In this document: positions 11,691 to 22,814 of the stretch, piece by piece
How the letters are laid out: the number at the start of each line of letters is the position of its first letter
Position numbering within the stretch: position 1 is the stretch's first letter
Assembly (NCBI GenBank): GCA_003550305.1
Contig: QKYT01000218.1
Span: 4,436 to 68,435 of the forward strand
Reading direction: 5' to 3'
Length of the DNA stretch: 64,000 nt
DNA from: Glomus cerebriforme
Taxonomy: Eukaryota; Glomeromycota; Glomeromycetes; Glomerales; Glomeraceae
Made by a program: the position numbers and the translations under genes
The notes under the pieces: generated by a model
Told to the model about the DNA's origin: nothing
Databases searched by the model: none
What the model saw: the letters and a program-made list of their open reading frames with translations, nothing else

Positions 11691-12086
11691 TAGGGATGGG
11701 AGCGACTTGTTCGGCTCAATTTCGGCTCACCATCGGCTCCACTTCTACTTTCATTAAAAAAAATGTGAGCTACATGCGTCAAATTAAAGACACAGGTAGC
11801 TCATGTGATGATGATCAATTAAGAAAATTTTGATTGGTCAACAAACAATAGTTGGTCCATGATCGTCATAATTTTGACGTCGATCCTATTTCAAGCCGAC
11901 TTTTGGAGCGGTTCGGTTCAAGTTTAATGAAATAATTTTTAGTCTATAAATTTTCTTTTTTTTTTATTTATTTTGAAAGAATAAGTGCTTCTTTTAATTC
12001 TAATAGATTTTTAGCCCATATTAATTTAAAATCCGCCAGATATAAAAATTTCTCGAAATCACGTGATTCGAGCCGACCCATCCCTA
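11691..12086. mobile_element. 396-bp hAT-type MITE with intact 8-bp target duplication
   Basis: The element starts TAGGGATGGG and ends CCCATCCCTA, a perfect 10-bp inverted repeat. It is flanked on both sides by GACACACC (11683-11690 and 12087-12094), a perfect 8-bp duplication. Sub-terminal GGCTC/GAGCC motifs are also inverted (GTTCGGCTC near the left end, GATTCGAGCCGAC at the right). The 8-bp duplication and TAGGGATG start fit the hAT superfamily. There is no coding capacity, and several CpG sites remain, so the insertion is probably recent. Confidence 0.92.
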
Positions 12087-12094
12087 GACACACC

Positions 12095-13177
12095 ACTATT
12101 TTTATTTGATACATTCGCGCAACTTGATCCCTAAATTTCTTAGTTTCGCATTCGATTTATACCCAAACTCTCATAGCCTTTGGGATTTGTTTACTCAAAT
12201 AATTCTTAGTAACACTACTACTATTTGGATAAAAAAAATCGCATCATTAAATGGTTAGGGTTGACAAATGCTTTATCATTTCACCAACGTTGAATAACAA
12301 ACTAACAATATGTATGTAGTTATTGTTGTCTTATAAGGATAAAAGTTACAATGACATTTATTTGAAGCATAATTTCTAGACCATACGATGTAGGCACGTT
12401 ATCAATTGATATCAAATTATCAAAGATGCGCAACAGAATCTAAATTATCCCCTAGTTACTTCTATAAAATTTTATAAAGAAAAGAATTTCCACAGCTCGA
12501 AAGGTTTATGACAGTACAATTGGTGAGAATAAAATTCACCTATTATTAGAAATTTGAAATTAAATATTAAAACTGGGATGAAAAGTCTAAATTTAAGTTG
12601 TACATCAAGGAATTATAAATTAATAACTTTTTAAAATTTTCTGCATTCGAGACAAGTTCTCTTTTTAAATAATTTGTGTTTGCTTTCAGGTGAGCAAGTA
12701 TTTTGATATTTTCAATTAACAAAACAAAATTCTGAGAAGTTTGGAAAGTTATATCTACATTTCAGAAGACGCATCAGAGTGGGATAAATCTTTAGAAATT
12801 TTCTTAGTGTACACGCTAAGAAAGCATGCATGCAATAATATTGTACGCGTAGATTTTCAAGGGGAAATAGAAGAAAAAAACTAAATTTCTATCTTAGAAA
12901 TTTGCAATTTGCATTATTTCTGCTATTGAAGTTAAAAGGTTATATCTGGCTGTTAATTATGTAACAATAAAATTTTCTAATGAAAATGATCAATCATTAA
13001 ACAATGCAAAATTACAGGTACTTATCGCATAGAAGATCTATGAAATTTACAATAATAAGATAGTCGAAAATGAAATAAGTATAATCATTTTTTTCAAGAA
13101 AATCATAGGCAAATTTCCTATACGCCTAGTTCCTTGACCGAACTTGAAGTAAAAAACACATAATCCTGCACTTTTTT
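12095..13177. other. Intergenic, no recognised feature
   Basis: Moderately AT-rich, without convincing reading frames. It may contain the promoter of the small secreted-type gene that follows. Confidence 0.5.
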
Positions 13178-13740
13178 ATGTTCGCTATGCAACATCCAAT
13201 TTCTTTCACCTTTAATATCATTGTTATCATCTGTAGCTTAATGAATATCATAACTCTTGTAGAAGGTAATTAAATATGTTGTAATTCTCTGTTAGATCAA
13301 TTGGTTTAATATATCAATCATATTTAGGATACGTGGTTCTAAGCATGTTACACCTCGAAGCTGGTAAGGAAATCTTATTAACTAAACTAAATTCATGTTT
13401 AAACATTGGATTGTTCCTTTTAATTTTGGTCGATTTTAATTTTTTTTTTTTTTTTGTACAGATAGACCTGACTGTACGGAGGACTATCACCTTCAAATGT
13501 TACTGACCCGACTGATTGGTATACTTTCAATTGTCAGGTGAAGATGACTATAACGTAAAGAATAGAATTGCAACCCTGACTACCTTAGATAATACTATGA
13601 CATATTGGATTCATGCTAGGGTAAATGCTCCTGGCGTCATATCTGGTGGATTTAATAGAAATGCGTGTTTCGATTTACATGGTGACACAGGAGTTAAATG
13701 GTCTATGATGAGCATGATAACGAGGAATGCAGAAAAATAA
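13178..13740 (+). pseudogene. Small secreted protein gene, probably broken
   Basis: The first exon (13178-13265) reads MFAMQHPISFTFNIIVIIC and ends after LVEG at a GTAATT donor, a convincing signal peptide. A TTTTTGTACAG acceptor at 13461 opens a second exon. That exon makes sense only in pieces: DRPDCTEDYH in the predicted phase, LSPSNVTDPTDWYTFNCQ in another frame, then EDDYNVKNRIATLTTLDN up to NAEK and TAA at 13738. The frame changes suggest a pseudogene unless splicing is unusual. No known domain is recognised. It could be a dead secreted (effector-like) gene. Confidence 0.5.
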
Positions 13741-13961
13741 GAGATGGAAGTTAATTTAATAATTAAACATTTTCTCTTTTTATTCATTACAATTAGTAAT
13801 TTTTTAAAATTTTTATTCGTATAATTTTTTTTATTTATTTTAAATTATTATAAAAAGTTAAAATATTTGTTATATTTTATTTAAATAGTGTTTAATGTCA
13901 TATTTATATTAGATTATTATAAAGAAAGTTCCTAGATTATAAATATTTCTTCTCAGTTTGA
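13741..13961. other. 3' intergenic region
   Basis: AT-rich stretch between two converging genes; nothing else seen. Confidence 0.5.
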
Positions 13962-15696
13962 TTATGATCCAGGAATTTTAATTATATTATTTCGCGCTCG
14001 CTTATTTTTATTCCATTTATAAATGAAGAAACTTCCAATTGTTAATAAAGAACCACCGATCAAAGATCCTACAATTGCACCAATAAGTTTATTATTTGAT
14101 AACGTACGACCAGATTGTTGTGTATTAGGTATATTAATTACATTCGTTGCTGTTGTTTTTATTGAAGTTACAGTTACAGTTGCTAAATTTGATGAAGTAA
14201 GATCAAAATTATTTGTCCATATATATTCATCATTATTACTAATGTCAAGTAATAAAATATGACTTTCGGTTAATGGATCATAACCTGCTCCTATTAAAAA
14301 TTATTTTGTTAAAAACTATAATTAATCTAATTCGATTGACTGAAATGATAATATATATATATATAAAAAAAATAATTTACCAAATGATATAACCATATAT
14401 TTTCCAATTACATTTGCTTGATGATAAACACGGCTACTTGGAAATTGTGAAGTTTCTGAAACTTTTGGAATGTACCATTCTAAAGTGGATAAATTTAATT
14501 CATAAAGTGATTCTTCACGTGGAACACTTTGAGAACCAGCAAATGATGTACCACCGAAAATTATTACTTTTTGACCATCCAATCCTATTTAAATAAAATT
14601 TCATTTATAATTAAATACTGAATGTTTTTAATTATTGAACTATTTTTGTTTAAATACACTACATACCAAGAATAGAAGAAAATCCATCTCTGCTAGAAGG
14701 TATTTTTCCTTTAGCTATCTATAATTAATAATAAGAATGTTGAGTTAAAAATTATTATTTTGTACAGCAATAATAAATCAACTCACCTGTGTACTCCAGC
14801 TATCACTAATTGTATTATATATAAACAACTATATAATAAGTAAACTATTATAAATCACTGCGCTGATGATTTTATCATTATACTTATGCTTTTAAATAAA
14901 CAGGTTTGAAACAAGTTACCTGATCTAATGGTATTTCTCCCCCAAAGTCGGATTTTCCACCACTTAAGTTGGTATAACCACCTAAAATAATGAATATTTG
15001 AATAAAAACATGGATATAATATTATGAATTTACAAGGGTTACTAACTTACCAAAATAAATGATGCTATTATTAGATATTAAATAAATGGCACCATAAGTT
15101 TCACTTGCAGATGATGCACCAACTATACTTCCTTTTCCCCATTTAAGATTTATTGTATCTAAAATAAGCATATCAATTACATCTTTAACTGTAAGAGTAT
15201 CGGCACCATTCAATAAATACACTTTTCCATTATGGTCTATAATTCCTGTCATAGTAGACTTGTTTCTAGCAATTCCTCCTATTTTCGGATTACTCCATAA
15301 ATTAGTTTGCGTATCAAATGTATAAACCAATACAATTGGCTTATCAGTAATTCCTCCAATTATAAATAACGTATTATTATTGGCACCACCTTTAACAGCT
15401 GTAGAAGCACTATGTATCGGAACAGGACTCGTGCTTGTTAAATCTACCCAAGATAAATTTTGAGTATTAAATGCAACAGAGACATCAAGGTAAAAGAATT
15501 CTTTATTAACAATAAATTTGCCTGCATTGACATCGTTATCATTTCTTCCACCAGAAATGTATAATTTATTATTAATAAGTGTAGCAGTATGGATAAATCG
15601 TTGCTTTGGATTAAAAGGTGTCATTTGACAATTTACTTCAATTAATAATTGAAATAAAATCCATAATATAATACTTGTTAAAGAATTTTGTACCAT
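13962..15696 (-). CDS. Kelch-repeat single-pass membrane protein
   Basis: Six exons on the minus strand join without a stop into 444 codons: 15696-15051, 14981-14920, 14828-14787, 14718-14667, 14584-14381, 14290-13962. All introns are GT-AG and 68-91 nt. Residues 1-24 are a signal peptide (LTSIILWILFQLLIEVNC). Kelch motifs follow, with LYISGGR, TLFIIGG, VYLLNGAD, IIYFGGYTN and VIIFGG strands and paired Trp/Tyr positions such as NLWSNP, DSWSTQ and LEWYIP, the pattern of a beta-propeller. After a Ser/Thr-rich stalk comes one transmembrane helix at about residues 404-425 (GAIVGSLIGGSLLTIGSFF) and a short basic tail. The propeller should face outside or the lumen. Such proteins form a large family in Rhizophagus. 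The ligand is unknown. Start chosen because it gives the signal peptide. Confidence 0.9.
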
Positions 15697-16394
15697 TTTT
15701 TTTTTTTAAAAAAAAAAAGTTTCAAAGTTGGATTGGAGTTTCTTTTTATTGAGCTTTTTAAAGTTTTTAAATAAATCGTTACAATTTTTTGTTTAAAGTT
15801 GTTTTTACAAACCCGGGTTCGAACCCGATTCTAACCGATTTTTGGTTACATCGCAGTATTTTTTTTTATAGTTAATAATTTTTTGTGGAATCATAGTCAC
15901 CCTATTAGTAAAATATCATAAATAATTATTTGAAACAAACATATCGTTATCTTATATTATTTATAAACAGTTATTTTTATTTAAGTTCATAGGATCATCT
16001 AACGCCAAGATTACCAAATTCAAATATTCATTTGAGTTTTAGTGCCAAATTTGAAATTTCATTTATTTTGTTACATAATTTTTTTTTGATATATAGTTAC
16101 ATTTTTTTTCAACTTACAATCAATAATATACAGTAAAATAAAAATTGAGATGACACTTGAGAAATTCGTGAAACTCTAAAAGGATAAACAACCAAAAGAT
16201 TCTTGAAGAATTTTTCCGAAATGTGTGATACAATTTGGCTGCTAAATTTTTCATATATAACATCTACAGAGAATTTTTTAAAAACAAATTCTTTGCTCAC
16301 TAGTCATAAGAATTCTCATGAGCAAAAACTACTTGTGTCAAAGCATAGGGAAAGCTCAATGTTGTGAAAAAATGGCTTTTCCTAGACTTATTAG
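15697..16394. other. Upstream region of the Kelch gene
   Basis: Contains CCCGGGTTCGAACCCG near 15813-15828, a near-palindrome. No coding potential is supportable; a 63-codon minus-strand frame (16300-16109) looks like chance. Confidence 0.5.
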
Positions 16395-16835
16395 TAAACT
16401 TGGGTGCCGAAACCTACCTATGCCGAAACATATTTGGGATTCGGCATATGCCGAAATGTCGATTCAGAAATTTGCCGAAATCCCAAATCCCAAATCCCAA
16501 ATCCCAAACCGATGCCGAAATCCCAAATCGATGCCAAAATCCCAAACCGATGCCGAAATCCCAAACCGATGCCGGAATCCCAAATCGTTGCCGAAATCCC
16601 AAACGTTCTGAAATCCAAAAATCCCAAATTTCGGTCATTTCCATATTGGAGGTTTGGGATTTCGGCAACGGTTTGGGATTCCGGCATCGGTTTGGGATTT
16701 CGGCATCGATTTGGGATTTCGGCATCGGTTTGGGATTTCGGCATTGGTTTGGGATTTGGGATTTCGGCAACTTGTATATGTCGAAAGGTATTTGGGATTC
16801 GGCATATAGCCGAAACGTTTCGGCACCCAAGTTTA
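16395..16835. mobile_element. 441-bp MITE built of CCGAAATCCC repeats (young copy)
   Basis: A 19-bp perfect terminal inverted repeat, TAAACTTGGGTGCCGAAAC, is flanked by the 8-bp duplication CTTATTAG (16387-16394 and 16836-16843). Each arm contains direct copies of GATGCCGAAATCCCAAACC arranged as mirror images around a short centre near 16620-16655. The whole element can therefore fold into a hairpin. Many overlapping reading frames here (MPKSQTDAEIPN-like peptides) are products of the repeat. The 8-bp duplication suggests mobilisation by a hAT-type transposase. A decayed sister lies at 19813-20183. Confidence 0.93.
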
Positions 16836-16925
16836 CTTATTAGGTTTCCTAATAGTTGAGATTTCTGCTGCCATGTGATAGTGAATGTTATAGTTGTAAG
16901 GGTCGTTGTGCTGCATGTTAAACAG

Positions 16926-16966
16926 TTAAAGAGGTAAAGAGGTAAAGAGGTAAAGAAGTAAAGAGG
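16926..16966 (+). repeat. 8-bp microsatellite GTAAAGAG, about 5 units
   Basis: Five near-identical GTAAAGAG units in tandem, with one GTAAAGAA variant, just right of the young MITE. Confidence 0.9.
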
Positions 16967-17277
16967 ATAGGTGTGAAAAATTGAAAATATTAGTATTTTC
17001 TCATATCTATTAAACCAGTCACTTGACTCGGTCGATCAATGTTTTTTCGTTTAAAATCCGAATTTCCTTTTTTAGTGCACAATTTAAAAGTGATTTGCAA
17101 GGTGCATGACGATATTGGTAAGGCTTTATCGGAAAAAAGACTCATCAAATAATAATATGCATGATTTCAACAAAATTTCAAGTCATAAAATGGACGGTTA
17201 ATTGATTAGGCAGATACATTAAAGGCTTGAAAGAGATATCCTTATAATTTTATTTTAATGTAAGATTATTATAAAAT

Positions 17278-17629
17278 AGTTATACCCCGTCGCACTAAGT
17301 GTGACTTATGATAAAGAACATCATAATTTTCCCGATTATGGGATATTTTTATGCTGTTTTTCCCGGGGATAAACTTTTTTATAGATTTCAAATAATTTGC
17401 CCTTTATTATAGATATATAAAAATTTACATTGTTTATTCAGATGCTTTGATAATAACTTCTACTTTAACATTATTACATTATATTTCCAATATTAATTTG
17501 TGGGATTGTAGAAAAAAACCAGTAAACAAGAGAATAATAAAAATATAAAAAAGTATAAAAAATAAATACTATAAATAATTGCACGTGATAGTAATCATGA
17601 CCATAAGTCACACGCTCCTGGGTATAACT
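17278..17629. mobile_element. 352-bp inverted-repeat-bounded element
   Basis: The left end reads AGTTATACCC and then, after a short gap, GTGTGACTTATG. The right end is the reverse complement of the same two blocks (CATAAGTCACAC, GGGTATAACT). No target duplication or coding sequence is seen. It lies directly next to the hairpin at 17631-17715, so the two may be one composite. Confidence 0.6.
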
Positions 17630-17630
17630 T

Positions 17631-17715
17631 AGTAATTTCATGGGGAGCGGAACACCATGGTTTTTTTCCCTTCGGGAAAAAAACCCTGATATTCCTAACT
17701 CCCCATGAAATTACT
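17631..17715. repeat. 85-bp near-perfect hairpin (foldback)
   Basis: The outer arms AGTAATTTCATGGGGAG (17631-17647) and its exact complement (17699-17715) pair over 17 bp. The inner arms GGTTTTTTTCCC and GGGAAAAAAACC (17659-17685) pair over 12 bp around a TTC loop. GGAA and TTCC pair between them. It is either a tiny foldback transposon or a transcribed hairpin. Confidence 0.9.
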
Positions 17716-18388
17716 TATATTAATAATACGGTCAAGAAGGGAAAAAAAATTGTATTTATTAAAAAAAGGGTACGAAATTTTTCAGAAAAAAATGATTAAA
17801 AACATTAAATAATAAAAAATAATAATCATACATTAATAAATTAAACAAATACTCATGTTAGTTACTATTACTATGATGTTAATCTGCTTGATCTTGATGT
17901 GATTTGATACAATAAAAAAATACAATAGTAACTAATATGAGTATTCGTTTAATAAAAAATCATTACTATTAATATCAAATAAAATAAAATAAAATAAAGA
18001 AAATTTGCTTGTTAACGAAAAAAACCAAGAATTCAATTTATAAATACAATGCAATTCCCTTCTTAGAAATAATAAATAGATTTATAAATACAATGCAATT
18101 CCTTTCTTAGAAATAATAAATAGTATTAGAAAATATCGTTATGGCTGGAAAATATTTTCATATGATACACATAAATTTGATTTAGACAAATATGGTGTCC
18201 AAAAAATTGCATAATAATAATTCATCTTTTTAATAAATACTCTCCAATCTAATGATTCATAAAAGAAATTATTTTTTTTTTTTACTATGCTTATTAATTT
18301 TTTTGAATTCTGTCATAACCTATCAGGAGTCTATCTTATTATTAATCACTATGTATTTAGAAAGGTCTATACAAGTATATATATCATA
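17716..18388. other. AT-rich spacer
   Basis: Apart from a 44-bp duplication at 18036-18123 nothing can be supported. Confidence 0.5.
18036..18123 (+). repeat. Tandem duplication of 44 bp
   Basis: ATTTATAAATACAATGCAAT and the following 24 bases are repeated directly with a single C/T difference in the CCCTTC/CCTTTC position. Confidence 0.95.
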
Positions 18389-18928
18389 ATGTTTAGACTT
18401 GCAAAAAGTTTACCCAAGATTGGATGGGTGGTTAGACAGATAGCTAGACAATCTGATAGACAACATTCTACATCTAGTAAGGGATAATAGTGTTATAGTA
18501 AATTTATTAATGGTATAAATAATGTAATTTTTTAATTTATGAATATTAGGTGATTTGATTAATAAGTCTGAAAAGTTCTGAGACTTTACTGAGTCTGGAA
18601 ACTTTAAAGATTTTGCTCTCATTAGTACCCTCGTAGGATTTGGTGCTAGTTCGATGTACGGTGTCTGGGCTATTATCAATTCTTCAATAATTGGTCAGTC
18701 AGACCAGTCAACTCGGTAGGTAAAAGAAGTTTTAATGATTATTATCTAATAAGTGCAAAATTACTAAATTTAATTCAAATCTAGAAACTTGATGCTCAAA
18801 GTAAGAAACTTAATGCTCAAAATATTCAAATCTTCACAATCATCAAAGAAGTATATTACATTAAAGGTTACCTTAAAATCTCTGAAACAAATGAAAAAAA
18901 TCCAATTGAGAAAAATAAAGAAAAATAG
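18389..18928 (+). pseudogene. Mitochondrial-type coiled-coil protein, disrupted
   Basis: Exon 1 (18389-18476) encodes MFRLAKSLPKIGWVVRQIAR followed by QSDRQHSTS. This is rich in Arg and Ser and free of acidic residues in its first 20 positions, a typical mitochondrial presequence. Exon 2 (18550-18715) reads DLINKSEKF, then an in-frame TGA, then DFTESGNFKDFALISTL and SSMYGVWAIINSSIIG, which resembles a membrane segment. Exon 3 begins at 18785 with KLDAQSKKLNAQN, a heptad-like coiled coil, and ends with a TAG at 18926. The exon 2-3 junction is one base out of phase for that frame. One stop and one phase clash point to a pseudogene, though the rest is well kept. No named family recognised. Confidence 0.55.
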
Positions 18929-19812
18929 TAGTTCTCTAATTGAGATTTGTTATACCTATCATTTTCCTTTCACAAAATTTCTAAAATCTTATTTTTATAT
19001 TGTTATTGCTGTTCATAATATGTAAGAAACAGCTGCAAAATTTTTCCCTCATAAATTTTAAACAAAATTTATATGTTTTTTTATTACAATACATATCTAC
19101 ATCCCTGTTCCTTTCTCTCGCTAAAATTATTAATTGTAAAAAATAAAACAAAGCTTATTTTCATCAAAATTGCAAATTATATATGTTTTTACATGTAATA
19201 TAAGCTTTATGTGGACAAAAATCAGAGATCTCAGTTCCAAATTTGCCAAAAATATATATTTGCAGTATAAGAATTATATAGATCAGCCTTTTACTTCTTA
19301 ATCATAAATTTTCAAATATACAGTATTATGATGCTATCAAAGAGGAAAGAAGTAAGCGGATCCTAGCCCATTTAATTATTAAGTTATTTTTTAGGCTTAT
19401 AAATTTCTATAATTAACTTGTTTCTATCTATGTCACTATCTACTAGATTTTCACCCTATAATCTTCCTCTACCCAAAATGATCATATAAAAATTTTCATT
19501 TTACAAGAAAACTTTTATGAGGTAAAATAATTTTGAATCTATAGCATAAATTGGGAGATTAGCAAGGTAAAAAAAAAAAGTAATGTTACCATACCGTTAA
19601 ATCTCATTTTCAAAACATTTCAGTTTATCTTGTTTTTAGAAAATTTTTGATGCTTATAATATTGTGTCAAGTATCAAGAATTTAACATGTGAAGATGCTT
19701 TTTACTGCGCTGATGATGTTAATAATATTTCATTATGGGAATTTATTTTTGTGATACTATGTTTATTGTATGCATGATGATAGTTTTAGCAAAAATCAAA
19801 ATGCATAAGAAT
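18929..19812. other. Spacer, no recognised feature
   Basis: AT-rich without supportable genes. Confidence 0.5.
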
Positions 19813-20183
19813 TAAACTTAGATGCTGAAATCTCTATATGCCAAAATTTATTTGGGATTCAGCATATGCCAAAATGCAATTTCAAAAATTTGCTAAAATC
19901 CTAAATTCCAAATCCCAAATTGATGCCGAAATTCCAAATTATTGCTAAAATTCCAAAATCCATAAATCATAGATTTCGGTCATAATCATATAAAGTGAAT
20001 TGAAAAAAAAATTATCTTAAAAAAATAACCAAAACTTAGAGTTTCAGGATTTGGAATTTTAGCATTAATTTGAGATTTTAGTGATAATTTAGAATTTTAG
20101 CATTAATTTGAGATTGCAACTTATATATGCTGAAATATTTTGGGATTTAGCACATAACTGAAAGGTTTTCAGCATCAAGTTTA
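19813..20183. mobile_element. Decayed copy of the CCGAAATCCC-type MITE
   Basis: The same plan as 16395-16835. It opens TAAACTTAGATGCTGAAAT and closes with the complement of TAAACTTGATGCTGAAAA. A shared centre motif, ATAGATTTCGGTCAT, is still visible. The flanks ATAAGAAT (19805-19812) and ACAAGAAT (20184-20191) are a 7-of-8 target duplication. Most differences from the young copy replace C by T or G by A; for example GCCGAAATCCC appears as GCTAAAATCC. Confidence 0.88.
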
Positions 20184-20559
20184 ACAAGAATATTATGTCC
20201 AAAATTTTTATAGACAACTGTATCAAATTCATCATACCTTTTTGTGAAATAAACTCATTCATTTAATTAATGATACTAATGATTAAATAATGGTAAGCTT
20301 GATTAGATATATTTCATTTGATTTCTTTTTGATTTACTTGCACAAGATGTATAAACAGATTTACTAACTAAAGCTTCACCTTTTTATATTATTTGTAATA
20401 CATCTAAGGATTAATTTTTGAAATAAATTTTTGGAAAATTATGTCATCACAAAAATCAGATCAAATAATACTTCTTAAATTTATAATAAATACTGGAATC
20501 ATGTCTTTAGATCAACAAGGAGATCTTTTATTATTATAATATTCTAATAAAAAATGAAA
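20184..20559. other. AT-rich spacer
   Basis: No feature can be supported. Confidence 0.5.
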
Positions 20560-21905
20560 AAATGAAAGTTCGTAATGAAGTAATTTGTTATGAAACTTAT
20601 GTTTTTTTTCCAATTCTGAATTCTTAGAGCTAAATCTACAAAAAAAAAGAAGAAACATTCAGTTTTTTAAAGAAAAAAATCCAAAAAAAATGAAGTTTTG
20701 TAATGAAATAAATGATACAAAACTTATATTTTAGTTTTTTAAGTTTAGGAGCAAATCTATAAAAAAAAAAAAAGAAATATTCAATTAGAATGTTTCTTAA
20801 AAATAAAAAAAAATAAAAAAATGAAGTTTTTTACAAAACTTACATTTTGAAAAGTAAGTTTTGAAGTTATAACTTCGTAATTTAGCAGATTTTTAAATCA
20901 AAATTAAAAAAAAGACTGATTCTACAAAAAATAAAAAAAAAATATTAGTATCNNNNNNNNNNNNNNNNNNNNNNNNNNNNNNNNNNNNNNNNNNNNNNNN
21001 NNNNNNNNNNNNNNNNNNNNNNNNNNNNNNNNNNNNNNNNNNNNNNNNNNNNNNNNNNNNNNNNNNNNNNNNNNNNNNNNNNNNNNNNNNNNNNNNNNNN
21101 NNNNNNNNNNNNNNNNNNNNNNNNNNNNNNNNNNNNNNNNNNNNNNNNNNNNNNNNNNNNNNNNNNNNNNNNNNNNNNNNNNNNNNNNNNNNNNNNNNNN
21201 NNNNNNNNNNNNNNNNNNNNNNNNNNNNNNNNNNNNNNNNNNNNNNNNNNNNNNNNNNNNNNNNNNNNNNNNNNNNNNNNNNNNNNNNNNNNNNNNNNNN
21301 NNNNNNNNNNNNNNNNNNNNNNNNNNNNNNNNNNNNNNNNNNNNNNNNNNNNNNNNNNNNNNNNNNNNNNNNNNNNNNNNNNNNNNNNNNNNNNNNNNNN
21401 NNNNNNNNNNNNNNNNNNNNNNNNNNNNNNNNNNNNNNNNNNNNNNNNNNNNNNNNNNNNNNNNNNNNNNNNNNNNNNNNNNNNNNNNNNNNNNNNNNNN
21501 NNNNNNNNNNNNNNNNNNNNNNNNNNNNNNNNNNNNNNNNNNNNNNNNNNNNTTTTCAGTTTGGATTGAAGAACTTGAAAAATCTATAAAAAAAAATATT
21601 AGAATTGTTTCTTTAAAAAAAATTGAAAAAATATTAAGTTTTGCAAAAAAACTTACCATTTTTCTTTTCAGTCTAAACTAAAGAACTTAAAAAATCTACA
21701 AGAAAAAAAAACATTAATAAGCATTTCTAAAAAAAAAAAAAATGGTAAATTTTGTGAAGAAACTTACTGGTTTTCACTTTTTAGTATCAAACTGAAAACT
21801 GAGAGATCTACAAAAAAAAAAAAAATATTAGAAATATTTCTTTAAAAAAAAATTGAAAAAAATAGTAAGTTTTATAAAAAAATTTACTATTTCTCAATTT
21901 TTAAA
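20560..21905. repeat. Satellite-like tandem array, unit about 110-130 bp, containing the gap
   Basis: Units on both sides of the gap share AAGTTTTGTAATGAA / AAAACTTAC(A/C)ATTTTT, a stretch like TTTCAGT(T/C)TAAACT, then AAATCTACAAAAAAAAAA and ATATTAGAAATATTTCTTTA. Visible unit starts are near 20571, 20693, 20824, 21639, 21748 and 21868. The array probably continues through the unsequenced part. Confidence 0.8.
20953..21552. other. Assembly gap of 600 N
   Basis: A run of exactly 600 N inside the tandem array. The true length is unknown and array collapse is likely. The long minus-strand open frame across it is an artefact. Confidence 1.
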
Positions 21906-22814
21906 ATCAAATTCAAATGGCGATTGAAAATTGCTGATTTAAAATTTAAATAAATAACTAAAATAAATTGCAGCTATAGTTGCAGTTTAATTTATAAGTA
22001 TAATGCGCAGTTATTTTTTTTAAAAATAAATTGCAGCTCATATCATGTGATATATATGATACAAAAAAAGTATATAATAAGATTTTTTTCATTATTTTTT
22101 TTATTTTTAATTTTTAATTTTTTTTTAATTAATCTTATGAAAAACTTCTTCTCTATAGATGAGTAGAGAGTATTAATATTTACAGAAGAAGAGTTATTAC
22201 TGCTTTTTCTGCCCATTTATAATAATAATAAAAAAAGTATTAATAATAAAATATTAAAAAAAATGAAAATTGAAATTTTCTGAAATTAATTAGAAAGTTT
22301 TAGGCTATATTATTTTTGAATTTAGCCAGAATTATATTTAATATTAGCTAATATAATAATCCAGTTCCCAAAATAATTTTAAAGATTTTTAATAAATTTT
22401 TATTTAAATAAATTTTTTTAATAATAAAATTTTAATAATAATTTATAAAAAAATTATTTTTTAATATATTTATTAAATAAGTAAATTTAAAATAAATAAA
22501 ATTATAATTATATAATAACTATTTATTATAACTATTTATTAAATTAAAAAATATTAAGTGATATATATGGGTATTATATAATAGTGATAATATATAGAAA
22601 AACACATATATTAACTGCATATATTGATAAACTTCAGTATACAGATATTATACAATATGTTAAATAACTGATTAATGCATTTTTTGGTGTATATTAATAC
22701 TTCCAAAACTTTCTGATGTACCAATATTTAACAATTTTGGCTACTTTTATTTTTATTAAAAACTTGTAAATATACTTTATTTATTTTATTTTTATATTTA
22801 TAAAAGGATTTTAT
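21906..22814. other. Very AT-rich spacer
   Basis: Dominated by A/T tracts; nothing supportable. Confidence 0.6.

Noticed and set aside
15805..15850. Possible tRNA T-arm (GGGTTCGAACCC)
   Set aside because: No matching acceptor, D or anticodon stems are found at the right distances; it is just a palindrome.
16318..16859. Six overlapping open frames with MPKSQTDAEIPN-like peptides on both strands
   Set aside because: They are translations of the CCGAAATCCC repeats of the MITE at 16395-16835, open on both strands because of repeat structure.
17278..17629. Tc1/mariner assignment for the inverted-repeat element
   Set aside because: No clear TA duplication or mariner-like end sequence; superfamily left open.
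20922..21659. 245-codon minus-strand frame
   Set aside because: It runs through 600 N; the apparent openness is an artefact.
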